Numbered from the stretch's first letter, positions 7,951-17,118 are shown. The stretch is DNA of 64,000 nt from Protaetiibacter sp. SSC-01 (GCF_014483895.1 NZ_CP059987.1:744001-808000); one strand, 5' to 3'. Numbers and translations are program-made. Notes: a model not told the origin generated them from the sequence alone.

Positions 7951-7956
7951 TAGGGT
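7951..7956 (+). promoter_or_regulatory. Predicted -10 element of the YbdK-type ligase gene
   Basis: TAGGGT is followed by a short leader and GAGGGGG ahead of the TTG start at 7979. No convincing -35 was seen. Confidence 0.45.
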
Positions 7957-7978
7957 GGCGCAAACGCGAGGGGGCACC

Positions 7979-9088
7979 TTGTCGAGAGCGAGCACACCCG
8001 GCACCGAGGCCGCGAGCCGCTACCCGCGGTTCGGCGTCGAGGAGGAGTTCTTCCTGCTCGACCCCGCCGACGGGCGCAACGTGCCGCTCGCGGCGGCCGT
8101 GCTGGAGGCGCTCCCCGCATCCGCGCGCGAGCGCTCGAAGAGCGAGTTCCTCGCGAGCCAGATCGAGCATGCGACCGGCATCTGCGAGACGGCCGCCGAC
8201 GCCCGGGAGCAGCTGCTCGAGTTCCGCGCGGGGCTCGCCGCCGCATCCGCCGCGGTGGGGGCCGTGGCCGCGGGGATGGGCACGCCCTACCGCGCCGAGC
8301 AGCATCCGACCCTCTCGCCCGGCGCCCGCTACGCCGAGCTCGCCGAGCGCCACGCGACGCTCATCGACGAGCACCAGGTGGCCGCCGTGCATGTGCACGT
8401 CGGCGTGCCCGAACCGGATGCCGGCGTGCGGGGGCTGCGCATGGTCGCCGCGTGGCTGCCGCTGTTCAAGACGATCAGCGGCAACTCGCCGTGGTGGAGC
8501 GCCGCCGACTCGGGCTTCGCGAGCTGGCGCACCGTGCTGCTGCGCCGCTGGACGACAGGCGGATGCCCGCCCGCCGTCGCGGACGCCGAGGAGTACGCCG
8601 CACGCTCGAACGCCCTCGTCGGAATCGGCGGCACGCGCGACGAGGCGACGGTCGCGTGGGACGTGCGCCTCTCATCCCGCTACCCGACGGTCGAGCTGCG
8701 GGTCGTCGACGCCCAGCTGACCGCAGACGACGCCCTGCTCACGGCGCTCATCGCGCGCGGGCTTGTGTCGGCCGCGATCCGCGACCCGGATGCCGTGCCC
8801 GCCTACGATCCGGAGCTCGTCGACGCGGCCATCTGGCACGCCGCGCGCTTCGGTTTGTCGCAGGGAGTCGCGGTGCCCGGCGGCGAAGGCCTCGCTTCGG
8901 TCGGTGCGGCGATCGAGGCGCTCCTGGGCGCGCTCGACTCGTCGGCCGACGACCTCGCCGTCATCGAGCGCGGGCTGCAGCGCGTGCTCGAGGAGGGTAC
9001 GGGTGCCGAGCGGCAGCGCGCCGCGGCGGGGGACGGCGGGTGGGATGCGCTGCGCCCGTATCTCGAGGACTCGCTGGCGGCGAGCTGA
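7979..9088 (+). CDS. YbdK-type carboxylate-amine ligase (glutamate-cysteine ligase 2 family)
   Basis: This 369-residue GCS2-family protein has F-G-V-E-E-E-F-F-L-L-D near the N-terminus (the metal/ATP acidic motif), V-H-V-H-V-G-V-P at about residue 140, and a late T-V-E-L-R-V-V-D. Family members join glutamate to cysteine in vitro, but in mycothiol-producing actinobacteria the true substrate is usually unknown. The TTG start at 7979 is chosen because GAGGGGG lies 4 bases upstream and the conserved core begins soon after; longer in-frame starts have no such site. The gene stands alone. Confidence 0.82.
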   Translation: MSRASTPGTEAASRYPRFGVEEEFFLLDPADGRNVPLAAAVLEALPASARERSKSEFLASQIEHATGICETAADAREQLLEFRAGLAAASAAVGAVAAGMGTPYRAEQHPTLSPGARYAELAERHATLIDEHQVAAVHVHVGVPEPDAGVRGLRMVAAWLPLFKTISGNSPWWSAADSGFASWRTVLLRRWTTGGCPPAVADAEEYAARSNALVGIGGTRDEATVAWDVRLSSRYPTVELRVVDAQLTADDALLTALIARGLVSAAIRDPDAVPAYDPELVDAAIWHAARFGLSQGVAVPGGEGLASVGAAIEALLGALDSSADDLAVIERGLQRVLEEGTGAERQRAAAGDGGWDALRPYLEDSLAAS

Positions 9089-9140
9089 TGCGCGCTGCGA
9101 CCTCCCCGCATCCGCCCATCCGCTGCGGCATCATGACCCC

Positions 9141-10358
9141 ATGACCGAACGGACCACGTGCGTCATCGTCGGGGGCGGCCCCGCGGGCATGATGGCGGGG
9201 CTCATCCTCGCGCGCGCGGGGGTCGAGGTGACGGTGCTCGAGAAGCACGGCGACTTCCTGCGCGACTTCCGCGGCGACACCGTGCACCCGACGACGCTCG
9301 AGCTGCTCGACGAGCTCGGGCTCATCGACGCGTTCAACGCGATCCCGCACGCGAAGATCCGCCAGCTCGTGGCCCGCAGCGAGGACGGCCGGCGCATCGC
9401 GATCGCCGAGCTCGGGCGGCTCAAGATGAAGTACCCCTACATCACGCTCGCTCCGCAGTGGGACTTCCTGAACATCCTCGCGTCGGCGGGCGAGCGCGAG
9501 CCCGCGTTCCGTCTGCTCATGAGCGCGGAGTTCACCGAGCTGCTGCGCGACGGCCGGCGCGTGACCGGTGTGCGCTACCGCACGCCCGAGGGGGAGCGTG
9601 AGCTGCTCGCCGACCTCACGATCGCGGCCGACGGGCGCTGGTCGCGGGCGCGCGAGCAGGCGGGCATCGAGGTCACCGATTTCACCGTGCCGTTCGACCT
9701 GTGGTGGTTCCGGCTCGACGCCGAGGGCCCCGTCGAGGAGTCCGTGCTGCCGACCTCCGCCGACGGTCGCCTCTTCCTCGCGATCCCGCGCGCGGGCTAC
9801 GTGCAGGTCGGCTGCCTCATCCCGAAGGGCGCGGATGCGACCCTCCGCTCCGAGAGCATCGCCGGTCTGCGCGCCGCGGTCGCGAAAGCCATCCCGCCCG
9901 TGGCGGCCGCTGCGCCCCGGCTCGAGTGGGACGACGTGAAGTTCCTCGACGTCAAGCTCAACCGCATCGCCTCGTCGTGGCACCTCGACGGCTTCCTCTG
10001 CATCGGCGACGCAGCCCACGCGATGTCGCCCGCAGGCGGCGTCGGCGTGAACCTCGCGGTGCAGGACGGCGTCGCCGCGGCGACGATGCTCGCGCAGCCG
10101 CTGCTCGACGGCACCCTCACCGAGCGCGACCTCGCCGCCGTGCAGAAGCGGCGCGCATCCGCCGCGATCTTCACGCAGCGCCTGCAGCGCGGCATGCACC
10201 GCGTGCTCGGACGCACCGTCACGAGGAGCGAGGGGCTCGAGTTCCCGGGGCCGGTCGTCTGGCTGCTCGACCGCATCCCCGCGCTGCGGGTCGTGCCGGC
10301 GCGGCTGCTCGCGGTGGGGCGGCGACCGGAGCGCGCGCCGGAGTTTGCGCGGCGCTGA
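9141..10358 (+). CDS. FAD-dependent aromatic-type monooxygenase (PHBH fold)
   Basis: The product is 405 residues. The FAD-binding motif V-I-V-G-G-G-P-A-G-M-M-A-G is at residues 8-20, a D-G motif at A-A-D-G-R-W-S-R near residue 160, and the second FAD contact G-D-A-A-H-A-M-S-P near residue 290, followed by G-G-V-G-V-N-L-A-V-Q-D-G. This is the para-hydroxybenzoate hydroxylase fold, used in aromatic or polyketide hydroxylation. The substrate is unknown. A CATCAT box 6 bases before the ATG suggests a leaderless mRNA. It ends 16 bases from the convergent lower-GC gene. Confidence 0.85.
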   Translation: MTERTTCVIVGGGPAGMMAGLILARAGVEVTVLEKHGDFLRDFRGDTVHPTTLELLDELGLIDAFNAIPHAKIRQLVARSEDGRRIAIAELGRLKMKYPYITLAPQWDFLNILASAGEREPAFRLLMSAEFTELLRDGRRVTGVRYRTPEGERELLADLTIAADGRWSRAREQAGIEVTDFTVPFDLWWFRLDAEGPVEESVLPTSADGRLFLAIPRAGYVQVGCLIPKGADATLRSESIAGLRAAVAKAIPPVAAAAPRLEWDDVKFLDVKLNRIASSWHLDGFLCIGDAAHAMSPAGGVGVNLAVQDGVAAATMLAQPLLDGTLTERDLAAVQKRRASAAIFTQRLQRGMHRVLGRTVTRSEGLEFPGPVVWLLDRIPALRVVPARLLAVGRRPERAPEFARR

Positions 10359-10374
10359 CGGTGCGGGGGTGCGG

Positions 10375-10965
10375 TTAGGTCAGCGGGGGGACTTCTGCGC
10401 GAGGCGAATCCGCACAGGCAGCCCCGTTGGGGAGGTGAATCCCCGCGACGCACGTCGGATGCAACTCGCAGTAGCGGAGCGTCAGGGGGAGGTCACTGGC
10501 CTTGCTGGACTCGATGAGCTTGTCGCGGAGATAGCGGACGGGCAGCAGCTCGAGAGGTATTGGCTGCGTTCGGTCATCGGCGAACTCGGCAGGTTCGCCG
10601 TCGATGCGGACGGGAGTGGAATGAGGGCTCGCGTTCAGCGTCCTCAGCTGGCGCTTCACCTTTTTGATCTTCTTCCTCAGTGTCTTCAGCGAACCCACCG
10701 GTCCAGAGGCGGGGGCGATCACGACGACGCTGGGGATCGCGTTGACGATCACCGGCGAACCACGCTCATCCGGGAGAGTTCGCGACTTGCGCTTCAGCGG
10801 AAGGAGCCCGTTGACGAGCCTGATGAAGAGGCTGCCGACATGCTCCAGCTCTTCGAGCGAGCGACCGTTGCGGACCAGAATGTTCACAGCCGCGACGGTG
10901 ACCAATCCAGCGACGACGACTCCGAAAGCGATGAGTCCGACCGTGATGATCGTCCAGGCGTCCAC
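10375..10965 (-). CDS. Hypothetical membrane-anchored protein of lower GC content
   Basis: I do not recognise this 196-residue protein. It has one N-terminal membrane segment (about residues 6-30), then a basic stretch around residues 92-108 (K-T-L-R-K-K-I-K-K-V-K-R) and a soluble C-terminal part with two Cys. The GTG start has a good AAGGAG 6 bases upstream (plus 10971-10976), which supports a real gene. Base composition is visibly less GC-rich than that of its neighbours, including runs such as CTTTTTGATCTTCTTC, so it may be a recent arrival. An 11-bp hairpin stands just upstream of its ribosome-binding site. Confidence 0.6.
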   Translation of the reverse strand: MDAWTIITVGLIAFGVVVAGLVTVAAVNILVRNGRSLEELEHVGSLFIRLVNGLLPLKRKSRTLPDERGSPVIVNAIPSVVVIAPASGPVGSLKTLRKKIKKVKRQLRTLNASPHSTPVRIDGEPAEFADDRTQPIPLELLPVRYLRDKLIESSKASDLPLTLRYCELHPTCVAGIHLPNGAACADSPRAEVPPLT

Positions 10966-10980
10966 AGCAACTCCTTATCG

Positions 10981-11010
10981 GAGACACCTCCCTACCGCCG
11001 GAGGTGTCTC
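10981..11010. repeat. Inverted repeat upstream of the orphan minus-strand gene
   Basis: GAGACACCTCC (10981-10991) and GGAGGTGTCTC (11000-11010) pair perfectly over 11 bp with an 8-base loop. The element sits 5 bases 5' of the AAGGAG of the minus-strand gene and could be an operator, an attenuating leader hairpin, or a terminator for a short upstream transcript. Confidence 0.6.
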
Positions 11011-11198
11011 TGCTCAGAGTGCGCGTGATGCGATCTCGGGTCCTTCGTTAGGGAGCCATCAGGCTCGGTCCGCTGCGGTAGTGGCGGTGTTCAGTTACCG
11101 TTACCGTTTCGTGATCTTCGCGTTGGGGTCAGTGTACGACTATGCATTCCTCGTCGTCCATAACTTTCCGACAGGAATTTCGACGTGCGCGGCGCGGA

Positions 11199-11204
11199 TA
11201 GCCT
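11199..11204 (+). promoter_or_regulatory. -10 element of a leaderless MFS gene
   Basis: TAGCCT ends 6 bases before the GTG start at 11211, so transcription should begin at or next to the start codon. No Shine-Dalgarno sequence is present. Confidence 0.55.
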
Positions 11205-11210
11205 GGACGG

Positions 11211-12380
11211 GTGACCCACCCGACCTCGGTGCGTCGAGTGTCCGCGGCCCGGTGGGGCGTCGCCGCGCTCTTCGTCGCCAACGCCATCGTCTTCGCCTCG
11301 ATCGCCACCCGCTACCCCGAGCTCAAGGAGACCTTCGGGCTCGGCGAGCTCACGTTCGGTCTCATCGTCGCGTGCGGTCCCGTGGGTTCGATCTTCGGCA
11401 GCATGGTCGCCGGCCGCATGGTCGCGCGCCTCGGGGCGATCTCCGTCGCGGTCGGCTCCTCGGCGACGCTCGGCCTGTTGCTCGTGGGTGTCGGCTTCGT
11501 CGGGCACCCCGTGCTGCTCGCGGCGGCCCTCTTCGTGATCGGGTTCGCGGATGCCACGGGCGACGTCGGCAACAACGCGCACGGCCTCGACGTGCAGCGG
11601 CTCATGGGCCGCTCGATCATCGTCGGCCTGCACGGCGCGTGGAGCGCGGGCGCGATCGCGGGCGGGCTCGTCGGGCTCGGCGCGCTGCAGCTCGCGGTGC
11701 CCGCGAGCGTGCAGTTCGCGGTGGTCGGCGGCGCGATCGTCGTCGGGAGCCTCGTCGCGCTGACGACCCTCGGCCTGCCGGAGCCCGTCGTGCACGAGAC
11801 GACGCCTGCGACATCCGGGCGCTCGCGGCTGCTGAGCGCGGTGCTGCTCGCCGCGTGCGGCGTCGCCGTCATCGGTGCGTTCCTCGAGGACCTCGGCTCG
11901 ACGTGGGGCGGTGTCTTCCTCGTGCAGGAGGCGGGCGCCGACATCGCCGACTCCGCGTTCCCGTTCGTCGCGCTCATGGCGGCGCTCACCCTCGGCCGTT
12001 TCGTCGCCGACCCGCTCGTCGACCGCTTCGGGCCGGTCGCGACCGTGCGGCTCGGGGCGGCATCCGCGTTCCTCGGGGTGCTCGCGGTCGGTGCCGTCCC
12101 CGCGCAGGCCGCGGTCATCGTCGGCTTCGCGCTCGTGGGGCTCGGTGTCGCGCCCATGATCCCGCTCGCGATGGCGGCCGCCGAGCGCGCGCCGGGCCTC
12201 GGGCGCGGCACGGGACTCGCGATCGCCGCGACCCTCATGCGCGTCGGGATGCTCGCATCGCCGCTCCTCGTCGGCGCGATCTCCGAGGTGACGGGCCTGC
12301 GCGTCGCCGTGCTGCTGTGCCTCGTCGTGCCGGTCGTGGCGCTGCTGCTCGCACGGGCGTTGCGGCCGCCGCAGGGCTGA
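11211..12380 (+). CDS. MFS transporter
   Basis: This 389-residue protein has about 12 hydrophobic segments, alternating with short loops, from residue 15 onward. The loop G-R-M-V-A-R-L-G between segments 2 and 3 fits an MFS motif A variant. D-A-T-G-D-V-G-N-N-A-H-G-L-D in the first half resembles the sugar/fucose-like MFS group seen in actinobacteria, but the substrate is uncertain. It starts at GTG with a TAGCCT box 6 bases upstream, so it is probably leaderless. A PadR regulator follows on the same strand after 62 bases and may control it. Confidence 0.82.
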   Translation: MTHPTSVRRVSAARWGVAALFVANAIVFASIATRYPELKETFGLGELTFGLIVACGPVGSIFGSMVAGRMVARLGAISVAVGSSATLGLLLVGVGFVGHPVLLAAALFVIGFADATGDVGNNAHGLDVQRLMGRSIIVGLHGAWSAGAIAGGLVGLGALQLAVPASVQFAVVGGAIVVGSLVALTTLGLPEPVVHETTPATSGRSRLLSAVLLAACGVAVIGAFLEDLGSTWGGVFLVQEAGADIADSAFPFVALMAALTLGRFVADPLVDRFGPVATVRLGAASAFLGVLAVGAVPAQAAVIVGFALVGLGVAPMIPLAMAAAERAPGLGRGTGLAIAATLMRVGMLASPLLVGAISEVTGLRVAVLLCLVVPVVALLLARALRPPQG

Positions 12381-12442
12381 AAGTCCCTGCACATCCGGCG
12401 GAGCGGGGCGTATCGTGAGGCCCACCGTCGAGAGGACCCCCC

Positions 12443-12958
12443 ATGCGCTCACCGGCTTCACACGGATTCGACCTGTGGGAGGCCGTCGATGGCCTCCGCG
12501 AGACGCTCGCGTCGGCCGGCGGGTGGCGCACGCCGCCCGACGTGCGCACGGCCGTGCTCGTCTCGCTGCGCGGTGAGCCGCTGCACGGTTACGGCGTGAT
12601 CCAGGCGATCGAGGAGCGCACGGGATGGCGCCCCGGCCCCGGCGAGGTGTACCCGATGCTGCAGCAGCTCGTCGATGAGCAGCTCGTGGTCTCGGTGCAG
12701 GAGGGTGAGCGCAAGGTGTTCAGCCTCACCGAGACCGGGCGCGCGGCGGCCGAGGCCGCCGTGGAGCCGGATGCCGCATCCGGCGAATCGATGCACGAGC
12801 GCGTCTCGCGCCACGCGGCCCTGCCGAAGGCGGGCGCGAAGCTCGCGCAGGCGGCCGCCGTGGTCGCGCAGAGCGGCACGCCCGAGCAGGCGGAGCGCGC
12901 CGTCGCGATCCTCGACGAGGCGCGCCGCAAGCTCTACGCGATCCTCGCCGAGGACTGA
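12443..12958 (+). CDS. PadR-family transcriptional regulator
   Basis: The product is 171 residues. A PadR winged helix covers about residues 35-100: L-V-S-L-R-G-E-P-L-H-G-Y-G-V, G-P-G-E-V-Y-P-M-L-Q-Q-L, then R-K-V-F-S-L-T-E-T-G. A C-terminal helical part follows. PadR proteins repress drug, phenolic or stress genes and respond to small ligands. GAGAGGA precedes the ATG, and a TATCGT box lies at 12411-12416. The UbiB-like kinase gene follows after 4 bases, so the two probably share a transcript. Confidence 0.88.
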   Translation: MRSPASHGFDLWEAVDGLRETLASAGGWRTPPDVRTAVLVSLRGEPLHGYGVIQAIEERTGWRPGPGEVYPMLQQLVDEQLVVSVQEGERKVFSLTETGRAAAEAAVEPDAASGESMHERVSRHAALPKAGAKLAQAAAVVAQSGTPEQAERAVAILDEARRKLYAILAED

Positions 12959-12962
12959 CCGG

Positions 12963-14675
12963 ATGCCGCAGGCGGCCGCCGCGCCCGCGCCCACGGGCAC
13001 GGGGCGGCCCGACGAGCGCCAGCTGCGCGGGCGCTATCGACGCATCATGCGCCTCGCGACCCGCACGCTCGTGCGCGAGTGGTGGTTCGAGCTCGTGCTG
13101 CCGCGCATCGGCCTGCGCCGGGTCTCGGTGAAGAGCCGCCCCGAGCGGATGCGGCGGTTCGCGCGGCGCTTCCACGACCTCGCCGTCGACCTGGGCGGCC
13201 TCATGATCAAGGTCGGGCAGTTCATGTCGTCGCGCCTCGACGTGCTGCCGCCCGAGGTCACGCGCGAGCTCGAGGGTCTGCAAGACGAGGTGGCGCCCGC
13301 GGACTTCGCCGGCATCCGGGCGCTCGCGGAGGCCGAGCTCGGGCTGCCGCTCGCCGAGGCCTACCGGTGGTTCGATCCGCAGCCGATCGCCGCCGCATCC
13401 CTCGGGCAGGCGCACCGTGCGCGGCTGTCGCCCGCGATCGCATCCGATGTGGGGTTCGAGCAGGTGGTCGTGAAGGTGCAGCGGCCGGGCATCGCCGAGA
13501 TCGTCGCGGTCGACCTCTCGGCGCTGCGTCGGGTGGCCCGCATCCTGTCGCGCGTGCGGATGGTGTCGACGCGCGTCGACGTGCCGGCGCTCGTCGAGGA
13601 GTTCGCGGCCACGAGCCTCGCCGAGATCGACTACCTGCACGAGGCGTCGAACGCCGAGCGGTTCCGCGCCGACTTCGAGGGCGACGAGCGCGTGACCGCG
13701 CCCGAGGTCGTGTGGGACCGCACGACCCTGCGCGTGCTGACCCTCGCCGACGTCACCGCGATCAAGATCACCGACGTCGCCGCGCTCCGGGCGGCGGGCA
13801 TCGCACCGGATGCCGTGGCCGACGAGCTCGCGCGCGCGACCTTCCAGCAGATCTTCGTGGCCGGCTTCTTCCACGCCGACCCGCATCCGGGCAACATCTT
13901 CGTGACGCCGGATGCCGGCGGTGCGACGGGATGGCGGCTCACCTTCGTCGACTTCGGGATGATGGGCGAGATCGACGACCGGCTGCGCGCGGGACTGCGG
14001 GACTTCATCCTCGCCGTCGTCGCGCGTGACGGCCGCGCGCTCGTCGCGTCGCTCGAGCGGCTCGGCGTGCTGCTGCCGGGGGCCGACACCGAGGAGCTCG
14101 AGCGCGCCATGTCGGCCTCTTTCGACCGCTTCGGCGGCATGGGCGTCGCCGAGCTGCGGGCCGTCGACCCGCGCGACCTCGAGGCGTTCGCGCGCCAGTT
14201 CGGCGACACCGTGCGCACGCTGCCCTTCCAGCTGCCCGAGGACTTCCTGCTGCTCATCCGCACGATCTCGCTCGTCTCGGGCGTGACGAGCGCGCTCAAC
14301 CCGCGCTTCAACATGTGGGACGCGGTCGACCCCTTCGCCCGCACCGTGCTGCTTGGCTCGAACCGAGACCTCCGCGCGATCGGCCAGCAGGCACTGGGCT
14401 ACGCCACGACCGTCGCGCGCCTCCCGCAGCGCCTCGACCAGCTCGCGACGCGCATCGACCGCGGGCAGCTCGCGATCCGCGCGCCCGGCGTCGAGCGCCG
14501 CATCTCCTCGATCGAGGCGACCCTGCGGCGCCTCATCTCGGCGATCGTGTTCGCGGCGCTCCTCTTCTCGGGCGTGCTGCTGCGCCGCGGCGGCGACGAC
14601 GTGATCGCGTGGGTGCTCATGGCGGCATCCGTCGTGCCGCTCCTGCACCTGCTCGTCACGTGGCGGCGGCGCTGA
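12963..14675 (+). CDS. UbiB/ABC1/AarF-family atypical kinase
   Basis: The product is 570 residues. The ABC1 hallmarks are present in order: the K-x-G-Q motif (G-G-L-M-I-K-V-G-Q-F) near residue 80, the Ala-rich loop A-A-A-S-L-G-Q-A-H, the catalytic-region Lys in V-V-V-K-V-Q-R-P-G, H-A-D-P-H-P-G-N, and the metal-binding V-D-F-G-M-M-G. The C-terminus has two predicted membrane segments (about 525-565). UbiB proteins are ATPases linked to isoprenoid lipid or quinone metabolism; in an actinobacterium the lipid is probably menaquinone or a polyprenyl compound, but this is not shown. It starts 4 bases after the PadR stop. Confidence 0.88.
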   Translation: MPQAAAAPAPTGTGRPDERQLRGRYRRIMRLATRTLVREWWFELVLPRIGLRRVSVKSRPERMRRFARRFHDLAVDLGGLMIKVGQFMSSRLDVLPPEVTRELEGLQDEVAPADFAGIRALAEAELGLPLAEAYRWFDPQPIAAASLGQAHRARLSPAIASDVGFEQVVVKVQRPGIAEIVAVDLSALRRVARILSRVRMVSTRVDVPALVEEFAATSLAEIDYLHEASNAERFRADFEGDERVTAPEVVWDRTTLRVLTLADVTAIKITDVAALRAAGIAPDAVADELARATFQQIFVAGFFHADPHPGNIFVTPDAGGATGWRLTFVDFGMMGEIDDRLRAGLRDFILAVVARDGRALVASLERLGVLLPGADTEELERAMSASFDRFGGMGVAELRAVDPRDLEAFARQFGDTVRTLPFQLPEDFLLLIRTISLVSGVTSALNPRFNMWDAVDPFARTVLLGSNRDLRAIGQQALGYATTVARLPQRLDQLATRIDRGQLAIRAPGVERRISSIEATLRRLISAIVFAALLFSGVLLRRGGDDVIAWVLMAASVVPLLHLLVTWRRR

Positions 14676-14691
14676 TCGTCAGCCGCGTACC

Positions 14692-14731
14692 CCGCTGGTT
14701 GAGTAGCCCGCGTAGCGGGCGTATCGAAACC
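14692..14731 (+). repeat. REP-like palindromic element (single copy)
   Basis: The unit runs from CCGCTGGTTGAGTA to CGTATCGAAACC, with a central hairpin GCCCGC-gta-GCGGGC (14706-14720). It fills the space between two convergent genes and is the same family as the elements at 28181-28220 and 62190-62627. Confidence 0.85.
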
Positions 14732-14737
14732 CCCGCG

Positions 14738-16006
14738 CTACCGACCCACCCGCAGCCGCACGGCGCGGTACGCGACGCCGACGGCCAGCACCGTGACGCC
14801 CACTGCGATCGAGACCGGGGGCAGCGTCGCGACGAGCACGACGCATCCGACAGCCCCGAGCACGGCGAGCGCGCGCGGGTAGCGGCGGTGTGCCGCGTCC
14901 TGGGTGAGGGCCGACGCGTTCGCCACGAGGTAGTAGAGCAGCACGCCGAAGCTCGAGAAGCCGATCGCGCCGCGCAGGTCGCTCACGGCCACGATCGTGC
15001 ACACGACGAGGCCGACGGCGAGCTCGGCGCGGTGCGGCACCTGGAAGCGCGGATGCACGGCCGCGAACCAGCCCGGCAGGTCGCGCGTGCGGGCCATGGC
15101 GAGGGAGGTGCGGCCGATGCCCGCGATGATCGCGATGAGCGCTCCGAGGGCGGCCGCCGCCGCACCCACCGCGACGACGACGCCCGGCCAGGCCGCACCG
15201 CTCGTCGCGGCGACGTCGGCGAGGGGAGCGGCGGATGCGGCGAGTCCCGCCGGTCCGAGCGCGCCGAGCGCCGAGAGGGCGACGAGGGCGTACACGACGA
15301 GCACGATCCCGAGCGCCGCGACGATCGCGCGAGGGATCGTGCGGGCGGGGTCGCGCACCTCCTCGCCCATCGTCGCGATGCGCGCGTAGCCCGCGAACGC
15401 GAAGAACAGCAGCCCCGCCGACTGGAGCACGCCGTAGGGCGTGACCTCCGCCCCCGGCGCCCCCGGCGACGCCGCCGCGGGCGCCGGGTGCGAGAACCCG
15501 ATCGTCACGGCGACCGCGAGCGCGACGAGCGCGACGACGACGAGCACGCGCGTGACGAGCGCCGTGCGCGTCACGCCGAGCGTGTTGACGACCGTGAGCA
15601 TGACGACCGCGGCGATCGCGACGGGCTTGGCCCACGCATCCGGAACAGCGTAGGCGGCGAAGGTGAGCGCCATCGCGGCCGCGCTCGCCGTCTTGCCGAC
15701 GACGAACGACCACCCCGCGAGGAAGCCAGGCCACGGCCCGAGTCGCTCGCGTCCGTACACGTAGGTGCCGCCCGAGGTCGGGTACTGCGCCGCGAGCTGC
15801 GCCGACGACGTCGCGTTGCAGAACGCGACGAAGCCCGCGACGACGAGCCCCGCGAGCAGCCAGCTGCCCGCGGCAGCCGCGGCCGGGGCGAATGCGGCGA
15901 AGACGCCCGCGCCGATCATCGACCCGAGGCCGATGACGACGGCGTCGATGAACGTCAGGCGCCGCGCGAGGGGGCCGGATGCCGGAGAAGCGACGGGCTC
16001 GCTCAT
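14738..16006 (-). CDS. APC-family amino acid/amine permease
   Basis: This 422-residue protein has about 12 transmembrane segments. The first carries the APC signature I-G-L-G-S-M-I-G-A-G-V-F (residues 25-36), the unwound substrate-binding helix. F-F-A-F-A-G-Y-A-R and G-E-E-V-R-D-P lie in the middle, as in amino acid/polyamine permeases. The start at 16006 is taken because its ATG overlaps the stop of the winged-helix gene (ATGA) and the family begins here; the frame is open much further upstream only as a shadow. The substrate is not predictable. Last gene of a three-gene minus-strand operon. Confidence 0.87.
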   Translation of the reverse strand: MSEPVASPASGPLARRLTFIDAVVIGLGSMIGAGVFAAFAPAAAAAGSWLLAGLVVAGFVAFCNATSSAQLAAQYPTSGGTYVYGRERLGPWPGFLAGWSFVVGKTASAAAMALTFAAYAVPDAWAKPVAIAAVVMLTVVNTLGVTRTALVTRVLVVVALVALAVAVTIGFSHPAPAAASPGAPGAEVTPYGVLQSAGLLFFAFAGYARIATMGEEVRDPARTIPRAIVAALGIVLVVYALVALSALGALGPAGLAASAAPLADVAATSGAAWPGVVVAVGAAAAALGALIAIIAGIGRTSLAMARTRDLPGWFAAVHPRFQVPHRAELAVGLVVCTIVAVSDLRGAIGFSSFGVLLYYLVANASALTQDAAHRRYPRALAVLGAVGCVVLVATLPPVSIAVGVTVLAVGVAYRAVRLRVGR

Positions 16007-17118
16007 CGGGGGACCGCCTCGGTCAGGCGCACCTCGGCGTCCGCACCCGCGACTCTCCCGCGCGCCGCGCGCTCGAGCGCCTCGCGAGCGGGCGGTGCGT
16101 GCTCGGCGAACCACGACACCTCGACGTCGGAGCCCGCACGGCGCCAGATGCCGCGCACGCGACCGCCCTCGAGGACGAGTGCGGCCCCGCGGGTCGCGAG
16201 TGCGCGCCGCTCGGGCGCGATCACGTGAGGATCCGCCGTACCCGGGCCGAGCACCCACTGGTCGTAGCCCGGCACGAGACACAGCGCAGGGGAGCCCGAC
16301 GCGCTCTCGATCGCATCCGCATCCGCGTCGAGCGCGAATGCCGGGGTTCCGTCGACGTGGAGTTCGACGACCCGCCCGCTCGCGCGCAGCGCCGAGAGCC
16401 AGCTCGCGATCCGCTTGCGCCCGGCGCTCAGCCCATCGCCGAGCCAGTACGCGAGGTTGGCCTCCGTCGCCGGACCGTATGCCGCGAGGTAACCCTCGAT
16501 GACCGCGGGGCCCGCGTCGTCGAGCTCGGCGACGCCCGTCCAGCCGGGCACGCCGTCGAAGGATGCGAGCGTCGCGTCGCCGTCGCGGTCGGGCCCGAAC
16601 CGCAGATCGCCCTGCCACATGAAGGGCTTGAGGAAGGTGTCGCGGCTGTCGACGAACGCGTGGCCGACGTGGCCGAAACGCGCGGACGCCGAGATCGCGG
16701 CCGCGAGCTCGGCGCGGGTGAGGGCGCCGGGTGCCACAGCGGCCCGCACCTCCTCGCGCAGCGCGGGCCACGCATCCGCCTGCACTCCGTAGAACTCGAC
16801 CCAGCTCGTGCGCGCCCACTGCCGACCGGCGGCGCGCACCGTGAGCGCGGCGGCCGCCCCGGCGGGCGTGAGGTACTGGGTCGAACCGCGGTGGGCGTAG
16901 ACCTTCACGACCTCGCCTGCCGCGACGGCCTGCGCGAGCGCGCCGGATTCGCCGGGCTCGTCGGCAGCGAGGCGCAGACGCACCGCGAGGTCGGCGTCGC
17001 CGAGCCACGCGGGCACCGCCTGCAGTCGCGTGACCACCTCGAGAGCGGATGCCGCGCGCGTCTCACCGAGGAACTGGCGCTCCGCGCGCCACGCGAGCGC
17101 GCCCGCCCGCGACGCCAT
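16003..17118 (-). CDS. Winged-helix DNA-binding domain protein (HTH_42/AlkZ-YcaQ family)
   Basis: The product is 371 residues of the HTH_42 family, which includes the DNA glycosylases AlkZ and YcaQ. An N-terminal helical region with L-Q-A-V-P-A-W is followed by tandem winged-helix units; the segment H-R-G-S-T-Q-Y-L-T near residue 76 and the C-terminal P-G-Y-D-Q-W-V-L-G are typical. Characterised members excise alkylated or crosslinked bases, but many actinobacterial relatives have no known activity. It is placed between two transporter genes, 3 bases after one and overlapping the next by 4, for which I see no functional reason. Confidence 0.78.
   Translation of the reverse strand: MASRAGALAWRAERQFLGETRAASALEVVTRLQAVPAWLGDADLAVRLRLAADEPGESGALAQAVAAGEVVKVYAHRGSTQYLTPAGAAAALTVRAAGRQWARTSWVEFYGVQADAWPALREEVRAAVAPGALTRAELAAAISASARFGHVGHAFVDSRDTFLKPFMWQGDLRFGPDRDGDATLASFDGVPGWTGVAELDDAGPAVIEGYLAAYGPATEANLAYWLGDGLSAGRKRIASWLSALRASGRVVELHVDGTPAFALDADADAIESASGSPALCLVPGYDQWVLGPGTADPHVIAPERRALATRGAALVLEGGRVRGIWRRAGSDVEVSWFAEHAPPAREALERAARGRVAGADAEVRLTEAVPR

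Noticed and set aside
14738-17008. A 756-codon minus frame that could be read as a fusion of winged-helix sequence and the APC permease
   Set aside because: The upstream part is a shadow of the winged-helix gene in another frame; the ATG at 16006 overlaps that gene's stop and starts the permease correctly.
16003-17118. Winged-helix protein as regulator of the neighbouring transporters
   Set aside because: The fold is that of AlkZ/YcaQ-like proteins, which are mostly DNA glycosylases; operon position alone does not show a regulatory role.
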